Shown: positions 8,132 through 16,676 of the stretch, piece after piece
How the letters are laid out: the number at the start of each line of letters is the position of its first letter
How positions within the stretch are numbered: position 1 is the stretch's first letter
Assembly: GCA_026390795.1 (NCBI GenBank)
Contig: JAPLFG010000004.1
Location: 186,001 to 250,000 of the forward strand
DNA length: 64,000 nucleotides
Source of the DNA: Ignavibacteriales bacterium
GTDB taxonomy: Bacteria; Bacteroidota; Ignavibacteria; Ignavibacteriales; Melioribacteraceae
Direction: 5' to 3'
The notes under the pieces: model-generated
What the model was told of the DNA's origin: nothing
Database searches by the model: none
The model's input: only the letters and a program-made list of their open reading frames with translations
Made by a program: the position numbers and the translations under genes

Positions 8132-9634
8132 TTAAATTCCCAATCGATCCTTCCAATATTGAGTAAGGAAAATATTAGACGGGTCTAGTTTACTTCTGAA
8201 TGAGAGAAATTCATTCATTTTGGGATATTGTTTTTTAAGATAATCCGGATTTATGGGCATATATTTTCCCCAGTGAAACCTGCAACTAAAATCTTTTTCA
8301 TTCATCAATAAATCCCAAAATTGTGGATAAAAAACTTTTGCCGGATCGCCCTGGTTATATTTAAACCAGAAAAGATCAACACGAATAACATCACGGTTAT
8401 ATGAGGGGCTGAGCCAGAAATCACTTTTCTTAGCAGCATAAATTTCAGTAGAAAAAGAACCAGATGCAGCGTAGCCAGTTTTTGCATAGTAATCTCTCAA
8501 CTTCTGCATTACTAATGCAGTTTTATCTATTGGTATCCATATCTCAGTAAACTCAACAGGAATAAGTTTGTCATTCACACGGTTATCCATCGGCAGTCCC
8601 CGATACCAAATATCCCAAAACTGTTGAGCACCGGGAGGAGTTTTTTCCGGATCCAATGGAACGAATAATTGAAGAAGTTTAGGAAGAATATGTTTAGGAT
8701 AAAGCCATCCTGCCAATTTCATAATCCATTTAACATAAAAAGGAATGGATGAATCTTCCAAATTTTTCCAGTTGCCTACTACCGAATAATATAAACCTCC
8801 AGCAGATTCTTCAGGAATTTCTGTTCCCCACATCAACGAGAATTCTAAATACGGTTGAGGTTTAAAATCATTTGACGAAGGAATTTGATTTGCTTTCCAG
8901 ACTACTATTCTCTCAAAACCGTTTTGCGGCCACCACATCAATCTCGTGTATTCGGTTTTAACAAGAAATTCTTGCAAACCAGGTTTTCCATTTGTTCCGT
9001 TACCGAATAGATCAACTTCGCAATCAACTACAGATGTTGTGGATTCACTTCCCTTAATATTGAATTTATTTACTAAAGCAAATGTTGCCTCGGTTATAAT
9101 TCCGAAGAGACCGAATGAAACACCGGCTGCAAAGAAAAGATCATCGCCGCTTTCTCTTGTAAGAATATGAGTTTCACCGTTTCCGTCAATAAGTTTTAAA
9201 GCCATTATCTGATCGCTAAAAGCATGAATCACCGAACCGCCTGCTGAACCGGTTGAAATAAATCCTCCAACAGTCTGATGAATTATTCCTCCCATGTCGG
9301 GCACAGCCAAACCTTCCTGGTCAAGCTGGTAGAAAAGACTATTAATTAAATTCGATGTACCGGACGGATCGTAAGGATCTCTTCCAAGATGGCATCCCGC
9401 CTGCGCAGTTACACGCATATTTTTCTTATCAATATTTACAGCTAGCAATTTATCAAGCATTATATTAATTCCGTTTTCGCTTTTTGTATAAATTGAGTCC
9501 TTGACGGAATGAGCTGCTCCTCTAACCCGTATCTTCTTCCCTTCATTTTTTGCGTATAGGATTAGATCTTTTATTTCAGTTTCATCGGCAGGATGGTAAT
9601 AACCATCGATGCCGGTTTGAAAAAGATTTCCCAT
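8132..9634 (-). CDS. FAD-binding oxidoreductase, D-arabinono-1,4-lactone oxidase family
   Basis: 500 residues. The N-terminal half is a PCMH-type FAD domain: PADETEIKDLILYAK, then RGAAHS, whose His is the usual site of flavin contact, and GGFISTGSAGGS near residue 125. The C-terminal half carries the ALO-type substrate domain and ends in the conserved RFHWGKY / FLTQYW pattern expected for aldono-lactone/L-gulonolactone oxidases. It probably oxidises a sugar lactone or alditol with oxygen or another acceptor; the substrate is not predictable. It sits 65 bp downstream of the large kinase and may be in the same transcript. A truncated second copy of its 3' end survives at 4542-4637. Confidence 0.85.
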   Translation of the reverse strand: MGNLFQTGIDGYYHPADETEIKDLILYAKNEGKKIRVRGAAHSVKDSIYTKSENGINIMLDKLLAVNIDKKNMRVTAQAGCHLGRDPYDPSGTSNLINSLFYQLDQEGLAVPDMGGIIHQTVGGFISTGSAGGSVIHAFSDQIMALKLIDGNGETHILTRESGDDLFFAAGVSFGLFGIITEATFALVNKFNIKGSESTTSVVDCEVDLFGNGTNGKPGLQEFLVKTEYTRLMWWPQNGFERIVVWKANQIPSSNDFKPQPYLEFSLMWGTEIPEESAGGLYYSVVGNWKNLEDSSIPFYVKWIMKLAGWLYPKHILPKLLQLFVPLDPEKTPPGAQQFWDIWYRGLPMDNRVNDKLIPVEFTEIWIPIDKTALVMQKLRDYYAKTGYAASGSFSTEIYAAKKSDFWLSPSYNRDVIRVDLFWFKYNQGDPAKVFYPQFWDLLMNEKDFSCRFHWGKYMPINPDYLKKQYPKMNEFLSFRSKLDPSNIFLTQYWKDRLGI

Positions 9635-9699
9635 TTTTCTCTCCTAAAGAATTTATAATTAAAAAATAAATAGACAATGACTGTTAGATTTCATTTATG

Positions 9700-12600
9700 T
9701 TAAGATATTTGATTAAATTTTTCAAGATCCCATTTTAGATTTAACTGCTCAAATATTTTTTGAGCCTCATAAAGGTAATAATCTGCACCTCTGTTTTTAA
9801 ATTTAGAATTTGATTGTGAAAGGTATTTCCCCATTTCGAAATATGATCTTCCCAATTCCGGAAGAGCTCCCAGATGTAAAGCATATTCAATACTTCTCTG
9901 AAAATATGCCAATCCTTTCTGAGGATTTTTTTTGAATAAATAATATGTCCCGATAAACCTTTCCACTTCGGGTTTAATTTCAGCAACTTTATTCGAAACT
10001 TTTACCGCTGCTTTAATACATTTTTTAATTTCCCGTTCAAGATCATGAAGATCATTTTTTCCAACCGTATTCTCAGCACTTTTTTTTTCATAAATCATCA
10101 CATTACAGAATAATTTATAAGCGACATAATATGATAACAGCATTGGTGTGAGTGCATCGGCTTCATGCAGTGTCTTCTCACCTAATTCCAGGGCTTCATT
10201 CGCGGCAGTATATTCATTTAATAAAATGTATGCCTTTGCCATCTTACCCGATAAACCGATAAGCCATGTATTGACGCCCAATTTTACGGCTAGCTCACAT
10301 GCGTCGCTGTATATTGTAATCGCCTCTCTTAATTCTCTTCGGTGGAGCGCCAAATCACCGCTCATAGAAAGAATAAATAATTTTCCAAAATCAAAATCGA
10401 ATGTTTCATTAATATCATTTCCCTTTTGAATGAGATACTCTGAATATGAATAATCGCCTCTGCATATAGTTATATATAAAGCCCAGCAAATTTGATATTG
10501 GACTTTGATTATTTCACCGGCTCTAAGATTATACTCTAGCAATTTTTCATTTATTCTTGAAAAGCTCTTCCAGTTTCCGCTCAGACAGTAATAAACTATT
10601 TCATCATAACCCGTGTCGTATATTTCTTCTGCTTTACTATTACGTGCAGATTCTTTGGCTTTCTCAATAAACTTTTTACTTAGGTGGAATGAAATTCCGC
10701 TGTATCCGAAAAGCGAGCTTGCTGATGCATAAGTTTCCCAACCTACTTCGCCATTCAATTGATACTTTATTTTTAGCCGCGTGAGATATACCAATTCAAA
10801 AAACATTTTTCTACCGTCATAGTTGGCATATGCCGTAACATTTTTATATAGAATATCGAACAATTCATTTTCTTTTTCGTTCGGCATTTTCTTCATGCCG
10901 GTAGGAAGATATAAATGCTTAACCAACATCGATAAATCAAATACGGCTTTTAATGTATCTGTAATATTATTTTTTTGAACTTTTACACCCCTTGCCTGTA
11001 AAGCCTTATTGAAATGTTCAACTGCGTCGTGAAAGTACCCTCTATAATAGAATGCAAAACCAATATTTTTTTCGAGCATAAAGATTTTTTCTTTATCTGC
11101 AGCCGCGCCGTATTTTTGCAGATATAATTTCAATGCTTCCTGGAAATAGTTTAACGCTTCATAAGACGCAGCCGTTCGCATTGTTCTCTCGCCCGCTTTT
11201 ATTAAATATTCTTCAGCTTTCTCTTTATCATCGGCAAGGTTATAATGATAAGCGAGAGTTTCATAAAAGTCATTAAGTCTTTCCGAGAAGAGTTCTTCCA
11301 CAGCATTGGCAACTTTAAGATGTAATTCCTGTTTATTCCTGGGAAGTAAAGTTTCATAAACAGCTTCCTGCACCAAAGCATGTTTAAATAAATATTCACG
11401 TTCTTTTGAACTTCTATTCTCATTTATCAATTCTAATTTTTCGAGTGACTTAATTTGCAGATTAATCTCACCGGGTTTGCCCGCTACTTTAGACAGAATA
11501 TCAAAAAGAAAATATCTTCCAATCACAGAAGCTATTTTAAGAAGGTTTTTGGCCGGTTCGTCCAGCTTATCAATTCTGGAAAGAAGAAGATCTTTTATTG
11601 TTCCCGGTATAAAAATATTTTCCAAATGCTTTGAGATAACGAACTGATCATTTTTTATCTCAATTATATTGTCATCAATTAATGATCTGATTACCTCCTC
11701 AATAAAAAAAGGATTCCCTTCTGTAATTTTTGAAACAGAATTTTTTAATTGAACCGGGAGTTCAGTTCTGAGTAGATTCTGAAGAAGTAATTCACGCTCT
11801 CCTCCGCTTAACGGTTCTAATTTAATTTCGGAATACATTGAAGAATACTTAGCCTTGATACCAGAAATGATTCCGTCGCTTATCTCCTGAGAATTTGATC
11901 TCATTGTACTGATAAATAATATCCGGTTATTTTCAGTCACTCTTAAAAGTGATTGTATCAGTTCAATTGATGACTGATCTGCCCAATGTAAATCCTCAAT
12001 TACAAAAATCACCGGTTCTATCTGCGAACCTTTTAATATGAGAAGCCTCATACTTCTCTGGATCAATTTATTCAGTGAGTCGCCGGAAACTTCTTTTACT
12101 CTTTTTTCATAATCTCCGCTTAAACGGAATCCGATTATTGTGGCAATAAATGGAAAGATTTCATCAGCTTCTTCATTGAACAATCTTTGAATTGAATTTT
12201 CCAGTTTGGAAAAAGCTAATTTTTCATCGTCAATTTCATTGATATGTGCCCACTTTTTAAGAATCTCAATTATGGGGTAGAAGCTGACATTCTTAGCAGT
12301 TGAAACAGCTTTCCCTTCAAGCAGAATCGTCTGCTGTAGAAGATCGTCTTTCATAAATTCGGAGAGCAATCTTGATTTACCTATTCCGGCTTCCGCAACT
12401 ATTGTTACAATCTGTCCTTCTCCGTTAACAGCACTCTTTAGAATAGCTTTGAGTTTATTAAGTTCAACGGTTCTGCCAACCATCTCCGAATGAATTAGTC
12501 TCTTGATGCCGAAAGCTTGATCAGTTTCCGTCTTAAGAGATTCAAATTCGTAAATTTTTACCGGGTCTCTTTTCCCTTTTAATGTTAGAGTTTTTGCAAA

Positions 12601-13980
12601 TTTAAATTCGAAATTATCTTTTGTGTAACGGTAAGTTATCGGTCCAACAAGTATTTGCCCGCCGCTGCTTAATTCAAGAAGTTTAGAAGTTATTTCAACC
12701 GTATCGCCGATTACAGTGTATTCCATTTTGGAGCCTGATGAAATACTTCCGGCAATAACAATTCCAGTATTTATTCCGATAGCGAGACTTAGTGATAGAT
12801 TATTTTTCTTTCCCAAATCGGAAAATGATTTTGAAATCTCTATTGCAGCATTCAAAGCTTTCTGTGCAGAATTTTCTATCGTAACAGGCAAACCGAAGTA
12901 CAATATTAAATCACTCATATGAGTTTTATTGATTGTGCCGCCGTATTTTATTGCAACCACGTTGACGATCTCATAACATTTTTCAAGAAGCAGAACAAAA
13001 TCTTCGTGACCCAATTTATCAAGCATCTCCGAATATTCTTTGATCTTAATAAATACTATTGTTGCCTGCTTTTGCTCCGTCTCTTTTTTTATTTCTTTCT
13101 TTTGTTCATCAAGATAACTCCTCCTAATGCTCTCGGAATCAATTTCTTTCTTAACTTTTTTAAGGTCAGCAAGAAGCAGCTGAGAATCTCTGTACCTTTT
13201 CTCAATTTCTTTCTCTAAACATGTCATTATAATTTTTTCAAGGTCGGGTGTAATATCGCTTCGTAATGCAGAAGGCGGATCGGGTTCTTCACCAACAATC
13301 GAATAAATAATTGCTTCATCATATTCATGGATGAAAGGAAGTCTGCCTGTCACCATTTCATAAAGGACTACACCGAACGACCAAATATCTGAAGGAAATC
13401 CGGCCGGTAAACTCAACGCTTGCTCGGGAGACATGTATGCGACAGTACCGCTGAATTCTTTTGTGTGCTGATCAGAATCCATATTTCTAAATCGAGCCAA
13501 ACCAAAATCCATAACCTTCACCTGGTTCTGGGAATTGATCATAATATTGTCCGACTTAATATCCAAGTGAGCAATCCCTTTCAAATGGGCTTCCGTTAAA
13601 GCTTCGGTAATTTGAATAGCATAATTCAATGCGTCATTAATTTTTTGAGGTCCTTCTTCATTTTTCTTTCGGAGTGTAGTGCCGGAAACATATTCCATTA
13701 CAATAAAGAGTTCCGGACTGTCATTCTTTCCATTTCTGAATTCTTCGATTGAATGAATAGTGCACACATTAGAATGGTTAAGCGCTGATGCGGATTTAGC
13801 TTCCCTTGTTAATCTTTCTTTGCTGACTTCTTCTAAAGCAAGTTGGTGAGGCAAGAATTTTATAGCTACTTTTCTTTCAAGTTTGATGTCATCGGCTAGA
13901 TAGACTTCACCCATTCCTCCCTGCCCTATTTGTCCTACAATTTTATAATGCAAAATTGTCTGACCGATCAGATTATTCAA
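9700..13980 (-). CDS. Ser/Thr kinase - cyclase-like - AAA ATPase - TPR signalling protein
   Basis: 1426 residues with four parts. (1) Hanks kinase, residues 10-275: Gly-loop GQGGMG 19-24, Lys41, DFG 158-160. The catalytic loop reads HLD (138-140), so the Arg of HRD is missing (non-RD type). (2) Class III cyclase-like domain, about 304-480. The first metal Asp is replaced (FIKIKEYS where FADI is expected), so cyclase activity is unlikely. (3) STAND/AAA ATPase with P-loop AEAGIGKS at 529-536 and Walker B VIEDLHWAD near 640, as in PknK/MalT-like regulators. (4) An alpha-helical TPR-type tail, about 870-1426. The start is TTG: an in-frame TAA lies immediately before it and no usable ATG follows before the Gly-loop. 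No membrane segment is seen. Confidence 0.9.
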   Translation of the reverse strand: MNNLIGQTILHYKIVGQIGQGGMGEVYLADDIKLERKVAIKFLPHQLALEEVSKERLTREAKSASALNHSNVCTIHSIEEFRNGKNDSPELFIVMEYVSGTTLRKKNEEGPQKINDALNYAIQITEALTEAHLKGIAHLDIKSDNIMINSQNQVKVMDFGLARFRNMDSDQHTKEFSGTVAYMSPEQALSLPAGFPSDIWSFGVVLYEMVTGRLPFIHEYDEAIIYSIVGEEPDPPSALRSDITPDLEKIIMTCLEKEIEKRYRDSQLLLADLKKVKKEIDSESIRRSYLDEQKKEIKKETEQKQATIVFIKIKEYSEMLDKLGHEDFVLLLEKCYEIVNVVAIKYGGTINKTHMSDLILYFGLPVTIENSAQKALNAAIEISKSFSDLGKKNNLSLSLAIGINTGIVIAGSISSGSKMEYTVIGDTVEITSKLLELSSGGQILVGPITYRYTKDNFEFKFAKTLTLKGKRDPVKIYEFESLKTETDQAFGIKRLIHSEMVGRTVELNKLKAILKSAVNGEGQIVTIVAEAGIGKSRLLSEFMKDDLLQQTILLEGKAVSTAKNVSFYPIIEILKKWAHINEIDDEKLAFSKLENSIQRLFNEEADEIFPFIATIIGFRLSGDYEKRVKEVSGDSLNKLIQRSMRLLILKGSQIEPVIFVIEDLHWADQSSIELIQSLLRVTENNRILFISTMRSNSQEISDGIISGIKAKYSSMYSEIKLEPLSGGERELLLQNLLRTELPVQLKNSVSKITEGNPFFIEEVIRSLIDDNIIEIKNDQFVISKHLENIFIPGTIKDLLLSRIDKLDEPAKNLLKIASVIGRYFLFDILSKVAGKPGEINLQIKSLEKLELINENRSSKEREYLFKHALVQEAVYETLLPRNKQELHLKVANAVEELFSERLNDFYETLAYHYNLADDKEKAEEYLIKAGERTMRTAASYEALNYFQEALKLYLQKYGAAADKEKIFMLEKNIGFAFYYRGYFHDAVEHFNKALQARGVKVQKNNITDTLKAVFDLSMLVKHLYLPTGMKKMPNEKENELFDILYKNVTAYANYDGRKMFFELVYLTRLKIKYQLNGEVGWETYASASSLFGYSGISFHLSKKFIEKAKESARNSKAEEIYDTGYDEIVYYCLSGNWKSFSRINEKLLEYNLRAGEIIKVQYQICWALYITICRGDYSYSEYLIQKGNDINETFDFDFGKLFILSMSGDLALHRRELREAITIYSDACELAVKLGVNTWLIGLSGKMAKAYILLNEYTAANEALELGEKTLHEADALTPMLLSYYVAYKLFCNVMIYEKKSAENTVGKNDLHDLEREIKKCIKAAVKVSNKVAEIKPEVERFIGTYYLFKKNPQKGLAYFQRSIEYALHLGALPELGRSYFEMGKYLSQSNSKFKNRGADYYLYEAQKIFEQLNLKWDLEKFNQIS

Positions 13981-14134
13981 TTAATCAATTCCATGCAGAT
14001 TTTTATTTCTCCGTTTAATAGAATTTGAATTCCATTAATTATTTGTACAATGATAGATCGATATATGAAATTTCTGTTTACCGGTTCATAAAGACGGAAA
14101 TTGAGTTACCGATTAATTTTACAAACGCAAACCT

Positions 14135-15421
14135 TTACTTTTCATATTTAATGACCACGATTGTTTTATCATCCATCGGTTCGGTGTGATTCGAATATTC
14201 ATTCACTCTTTTTAGTATGTTCTCAATAATTTCCTCTGCCGATTTATCATGCAGTTCCAAAAGAGATTTAATTAATCTTTCTTCTTCATATTCTTCTTCG
14301 GATTCGTTCATCGCTTCCGTTATACCATCCGAAAACAAAAATAAAAGATCGCCGTCATTTAATTGAACGGAGGTTTCCTGGAAAGGAAACTCCGGCATAA
14401 TTCCGACCACAATTCCGCCGATATTAAGTCTCTCAATTTTTTTATCTCTAGAAATAAGGATTGGATTATTATGACCGGCGTTGCAATAACTAATTTGATT
14501 CTTCTTGTAATCTAAAATTCCGTAAAATAATGTTGCGTATTTTTTAGCATCGGTGTTAAGATAGAGTAGTTTGTTGGCGAAAGAGATACAATCCTTGCAA
14601 GAATAATTAAGAAGGGTTTGTCCCCGTAATGTAGCTTGTAAATTTGCCATAAGTAACGCTGCCGGAATTCCTTTTCCAGATATATCTCCCAAACAGAAAG
14701 CTAATTTTTCATCTTCAAGAGAAATAAAATCATAGTAATCGCCGCCGACTTCTTTAGCCGGGATGCTCTTTCCAGCAATTTGGTAACCGGAAATTTCCGG
14801 CGAGCGGTGCGGAAGAAGATTAACTTGTATTTCATTTGCCAGTCTCATCTCTTCTCTCAGTTTAACTAACGCATGTTCTTCCTCATGCAATCTCGCATTT
14901 TCAATAACCTGTGCCGACTGAGCGGCAATTATTGATAATAATTTTTGATCTTCGATTGTAAATTCTTTTTCGTTCTTCTTATTAAAGACTGTCAGCAATC
15001 CGAGCATCTCCCCTTTTAGAACAAGAGGAACACTTAAAAGTGAATTGATATTTATTGTATCCTGACCGATTAATTTAAATCGTACATCTTCTTTTAGATT
15101 ATTTATCAGAAGAGGCGATTTGTTTTTCAGCATCCATCCGGTAAGTAATGTATTGAATCTGAATGGAAGTGTACCGACAACGGAATCCTGCTTTCTAATC
15201 ATTGTTTGAAATGGATTATTTAAATCCTTTTCATTTAGAAGCATTACAACGGCTTGTTCAACTTTCAGATGTTTAACGCATTTATTAACAACCAGGTCAA
15301 CTATTGAATTAAGAGTTTGAGCTGAGCTTACCGCGATTGCAATTTCATTAAGGATTGCCAGTTCTTCAACAGCATTTTTTAATCGCTGATTTTCTAATTC
15401 TAGAAAAGATTGATCATTCAT
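14135..15421 (-). CDS. GAF domain - SpoIIE/PP2C-type protein phosphatase
   Basis: 428 residues. A short coiled-coil start is followed by a GAF sensor domain (about residues 20-185) and a linker helix. A PPM/SpoIIE phosphatase domain follows (about 200-428), with metal-binding motifs GGDYYD near 225, GDISGKG near 243, FSDGITEA near 370 and DDKTIVV near 420. This is the RsbU/RsbP-like architecture: a Mn/Mg-dependent Ser/Thr phosphatase acting on phosphorylated anti-sigma-antagonist-like or kinase substrates in the cytoplasm. It is encoded just upstream of the two kinases on the same strand, so it may reverse their phosphorylation. No anti-sigma partner gene is seen here. Confidence 0.92.
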   Translation of the reverse strand: MNDQSFLELENQRLKNAVEELAILNEIAIAVSSAQTLNSIVDLVVNKCVKHLKVEQAVVMLLNEKDLNNPFQTMIRKQDSVVGTLPFRFNTLLTGWMLKNKSPLLINNLKEDVRFKLIGQDTININSLLSVPLVLKGEMLGLLTVFNKKNEKEFTIEDQKLLSIIAAQSAQVIENARLHEEEHALVKLREEMRLANEIQVNLLPHRSPEISGYQIAGKSIPAKEVGGDYYDFISLEDEKLAFCLGDISGKGIPAALLMANLQATLRGQTLLNYSCKDCISFANKLLYLNTDAKKYATLFYGILDYKKNQISYCNAGHNNPILISRDKKIERLNIGGIVVGIMPEFPFQETSVQLNDGDLLFLFSDGITEAMNESEEEYEEERLIKSLLELHDKSAEEIIENILKRVNEYSNHTEPMDDKTIVVIKYEK

Positions 15422-15690
15422 TATTTTTATTGCGATACTTTAATTAGAATAAAAGATTAAAATTATTTGCATGATAGAAAGATCTTTTGCATCTCCATCT
15501 CTTTTTAAAAATAGAATGGATGAAAAAATATTTGCATAAGACACGTAGTCCTTTAATGAAGATATAGAAAACATTTAATTTGTCAAAGAAGATTAATGAA
15601 ATAGAGGAATGAAATGGGACTATAAAGACCTTATTATTCTTAAGATCTTTATTTGCTAATTAAAGGCGAAGCATGGCACGCTGATTTTTT

Positions 15691-15720
15691 GAGATGACTC
15701 TCAAGTCGTCTCTACATTTA
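15691..15720 (+). repeat. GAGAC/GTCTC hairpin repeat, copy 1
   Basis: GAGATGACT pairs with AGTCGTCTC (one G-T pair), followed by the family tail TACATTTA. Confidence 0.75.
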
Positions 15721-15737
15721 TTCTTTTAGGAGAACTG

Positions 15738-15884
15738 CACATTAAAAGAATTGCGCTAAAAATCCGAGCGGAGTGAAGGCTAGGAAGAAAAATCTGTTTG
15801 ATCCCGCATTCAATATTATATAATCAATAGCGGGTGAGTTATTTTTCTTCCCGGAACGAAGTGAGGATTTATCAATTCTTTTTA
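15738..15884. repeat. Long imperfect inverted repeat (MITE-like), copy A
   Basis: The left arm (about 15743-15792, AAAAGAATTG ... GGAAGAAAAAT) pairs with the right arm (about 15840-15882, ATTTTTCTTCCC ... CAATTCTTTTT). An inner GATCCCGC/GCGGGTGAG pair surrounds the centre. About 147 bp with no coding capacity. Copy B at 16160-16306 is about 80-85% alike by eye. Confidence 0.75.
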
Positions 15885-15934
15885 AGCCTGGCCCGTGCCT
15901 TTTACGAGGAGAGAAGAAAAAAGATTTGGTTTTT

Positions 15935-15960
15935 GAGATGCACCACGGTGCGTCTTTACA
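15935..15960 (+). repeat. GAGAC/GTCTC hairpin repeat, copy 2
   Basis: GAGATGCACC pairs with GGTGCGTCTT (wobble at the outer stem), with tail TACA. Confidence 0.75.
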
Positions 15961-16049
15961 TTTATTCTAATAAGAATTCCGCACATTAAAAGAATTGCAC
16001 CCACCCGCCGTTCTTTTGGCGGGGAGAAAAGAAGAAAGATTCGGTTTTT

Positions 16050-16080
16050 GAGACGCACCACAGTGCGTCTCTACATTTAT
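16050..16080 (+). repeat. GAGAC/GTCTC hairpin repeat, copy 3
   Basis: GAGACGCAC pairs with GTGCGTCTC; tail TACATTTAT. Confidence 0.8.
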
Positions 16081-16112
16081 TTATTAAGCGGAAATTATTC
16101 GAATAAGAATTT

Positions 16113-16140
16113 GAGACATCCCGCGGGATGTCTCTACATT
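16113..16140 (+). repeat. GAGAC/GTCTC hairpin repeat, copy 4
   Basis: Perfect 22-bp palindrome: GAGACATCCCG pairs with CGGGATGTCTC. The inner arm differs from the neighbouring copies yet remains self-complementary. Confidence 0.85.
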
Positions 16141-16159
16141 TAATCTATTAAGAATTCCG

Positions 16160-16306
16160 CGCATTAAAAGAATTGCGTGAAAAATCCGAACGTAGTGATG
16201 GATAAGAAGAAAAATCTGTTTGATCCCGCATTCAATATAATTTTATCAAAAGCGAGTGAGTTATTTTTCTTCCCAGAACGAAGTGAGGATTTAGCAATTC
16301 TTTTTA
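16160..16306. repeat. Long imperfect inverted repeat (MITE-like), copy B
   Basis: Direct repeat of the 15738-15884 element, with the same arms (ATTAAAAGAATTGCG ... and ... GCAATTCTTTTTAA) and the same centre (TTTGATCCCGCATTCAATAT). It has scattered substitutions on both arms. Confidence 0.75.
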
Positions 16307-16452
16307 AAGTGCAAGTTCTTTTCGTTCTTTTCTTCAAAGAAAAGAACATGTTAATAATATTTGCAGTCTTGATATGGAGGCTGCCCCGAAATGTTTTTAT
16401 GCGGGGGTTCCTTTCTTTCAAGCCTGCCCCGCGCTTTTCTTTCTGATTGGTA

Positions 16453-16500
16453 AAGACGTCGTATACCGGCCTGCCGACAGGCAGGTGGCGTCTCTACAAA
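16453..16500 (+). repeat. GAGAC/GTCTC hairpin repeat, copy 5, with inner CCTGCC/GGCAGG stem
   Basis: The outer AAGACG...CGTCTCTACA belongs to the family. The centre carries a second palindrome (CCTGCCGACAGGCAGG), so this copy looks like one repeat nested in another. Confidence 0.6.
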
Positions 16501-16510
16501 TAATATTTTT

Positions 16511-16540
16511 GAGACGGCTCTCGAGTCGTCTATACAATTA
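16511..16540 (+). repeat. GAGAC/GTCTC hairpin repeat, copy 6
   Basis: GAGACGGCTC pairs with GAGTCGTCTA imperfectly; tail TACAATTA. Confidence 0.7.
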
Positions 16541-16676
16541 TACTATTAAGTCTGTCGGAGATTCTTTGAGATTCTTTCTCTTCGATATTGTTATACATTA
16601 ACTTTTCAAGAATAATTCAGGACTATATTGGAAATACTTCTATCGCGGCGGGATTTTTTCAAAAAGACGGAACGGC

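Larger units (their letters stand above)
15422..16676. other. 1.25-kb gene-free tract full of palindromic repeats
   Basis: No real gene is seen; the open frames here run through hairpins. It holds at least six members of the GAGAC...GTCTC hairpin family, two copies of a long imperfect inverted repeat, a truncated third copy (15978-15999), a CCCGCC/GGCGGG hairpin (16004-16023), and an 11-bp perfect hairpin at 16324-16347. Confidence 0.8.
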
